This document shows, one piece after another, positions 6,720 through 6,900 of a stretch of 6,900 bases of DNA. Positions within the stretch are counted from its first letter, which is position 1. Each line of letters begins with the position of its first letter. The notes under the pieces were generated by a model that was not told the origin of the DNA, searched no databases, and was given only the letters and a program-made list of their open reading frames with translations. A program made the position numbers and the translations under genes. Origin of the DNA: an uncultured Bacteroidales bacterium (GTDB lineage Bacteria > Bacteroidota > Bacteroidia > Bacteroidales > Muribaculaceae); assembly GCA_947177325.1 (NCBI GenBank), contig CAMWUH010000116.1, positions 1 through 6,900 on the forward strand, written 5' to 3'.

Positions 6720-6727
6720 TAAATTTG
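6720..6727 (+). promoter_or_regulatory. Candidate outward-facing -7 box on the plus strand
   Basis: The plus strand reads TAAATTTG, again the TAnnTTTG consensus, facing the right edge of the window. A TTTTG at 6705-6709 is only 10 bases upstream, too close for a -33 element; the TTT at 6694-6696 is somewhat too far. It could drive a plus-strand RNA toward 6734 and beyond, or be a chance consequence of the inverted repeat. Confidence 0.25.
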
Positions 6728-6751
6728 TTCGGTTTTTTTGGCTGACCTGTC

Positions 6752-6779
6752 AAAAAAAATCGGATTTTCAGACAATCCG
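6752..6779 (-). terminator. Intrinsic terminator of an upstream minus-strand transcript
   Basis: On the minus strand a perfect 6-bp stem, CGGATT (6779-6774) with AATCCG (6766-6761), encloses a 7-base loop and is followed by one A and eight T (6759-6752). This is a good rho-independent terminator shape and works in the minus direction only. It would end a transcript entering from the right edge and insulate the zapB-like promoter. Confidence 0.75.
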
Positions 6780-6900
6780 TAATGGCGCGGGCGGGGAGAT
6801 TACTCCGAGGATTACGAGCGGTCGCAGATGCATAACGCTTGACCGCCTCAGTATTAACAAATATTGGGGAACCGGGTCTTATGCAAGGGAGTGGGGAAGG
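6780..6900. other. Non-coding, G+C-rich stretch able to fold into hairpins
   Basis: I recognise no gene here. One minus frame is open throughout but its translation is Arg/Ala/Pro-rich with no motif and runs through the terminator, so it is not credible. On the plus strand two abutting hairpins can form: GCGGTC/GACCGC (6818-6823 with 6841-6846, 17-base loop) and a 10-bp stem 6846-6855 with 6860-6869 closed by AACA. The second stem needs two G.U pairs on the plus strand, which become A.C mismatches on the minus strand. GATTAC is repeated at 6798-6803 and 6810-6815. It could be part of an RNA gene or a leader; I cannot match it to tmRNA, RNase P RNA, SRP RNA, cobalamin or TPP riboswitch signatures. 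Confidence 0.4.

Larger units (their letters stand above)
6690..6727. repeat. 8-bp inverted repeat across the promoter zone
   Basis: CAAATTTA (6690-6697) and TAAATTTG (6720-6727) are perfect reverse complements, 22 bases apart. The arms coincide with the two outward -7-like boxes. The centre-to-centre distance is 30 bases, close to three helical turns, so an operator for a dimeric regulator is an alternative. Each arm is itself nearly palindromic (AAATTT), so chance is a real possibility in such A+T-rich DNA. Confidence 0.45.

Noticed and set aside
6550..6753. Small minus-strand frame starting inside the terminator U-tract
   Set aside because: It overlaps the zapB-like gene in another frame and begins with TTG in the terminator tail.

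Overview
The window looks like a piece of a Bacteroidales chromosome, perhaps from the Muribaculaceae or a related gut or mouth group. The support is a GldH-type lipoprotein (a Bacteroidota-specific family), a RicT-like PSP1 protein with a typical Bacteroidota core, a ZapA with a small coiled-coil partner, weak Shine-Dalgarno signals, TAnnTTTG-like promoter boxes and a G+C near half by eye. The genus is inference. All seven protein genes lie on the minus strand, so transcription runs from the right edge to the left. I see no tRNA, rRNA, insertion sequence, CRISPR array or phage gene: this is ordinary core genome.

Right edge (about 6671-6900): about 230 bases with no convincing gene. From right to left it holds a G+C-rich stretch that can fold into hairpins, a strong minus-strand intrinsic terminator for something beyond the window, and an A+T-rich promoter zone. 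In that zone an 8-bp inverted repeat places a Bacteroidota -7-like box facing outward on each strand. Next come the cell-division pair: a 97-residue coiled-coil protein in the ZapB position (6377-6670) and ZapA (5986-6315).

Middle (2310-5985): a 180-base gap with a hairpin and U-tract only about 15 bases before the rny start codon, then the tight block rny (RNase Y), ricT-like gene, gldH. The spacing is 2 bases between rny and ricT, and a 4-base ATGA overlap between ricT and gldH. RNase Y is a membrane-anchored mRNA endonuclease, and in Bacillus subtilis RicT (YaaT) belongs to a complex that tunes it. The gene order here therefore suggests that the pair works together in Bacteroidota too. The RicT-like protein carries a disordered, Gln/Arg/Asn/Lys-rich C-terminal tail of about 105 residues.

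Left (1-2259): an M24 (creatinase-fold) aminopeptidase with all five metal ligands, then the first 347 residues of a class II CCA tRNA nucleotidyltransferase with an HD domain, cut by the window edge. RNase Y, RicT and CCA transferase make this a neighbourhood rich in RNA metabolism, joined to division (ZapA/ZapB-like) and envelope (GldH) genes. No wholly new system is evident. The points most worth following are the rny-ricT linkage, the RicT tail, the rny leader hairpin and the unexplained right-edge sequence.
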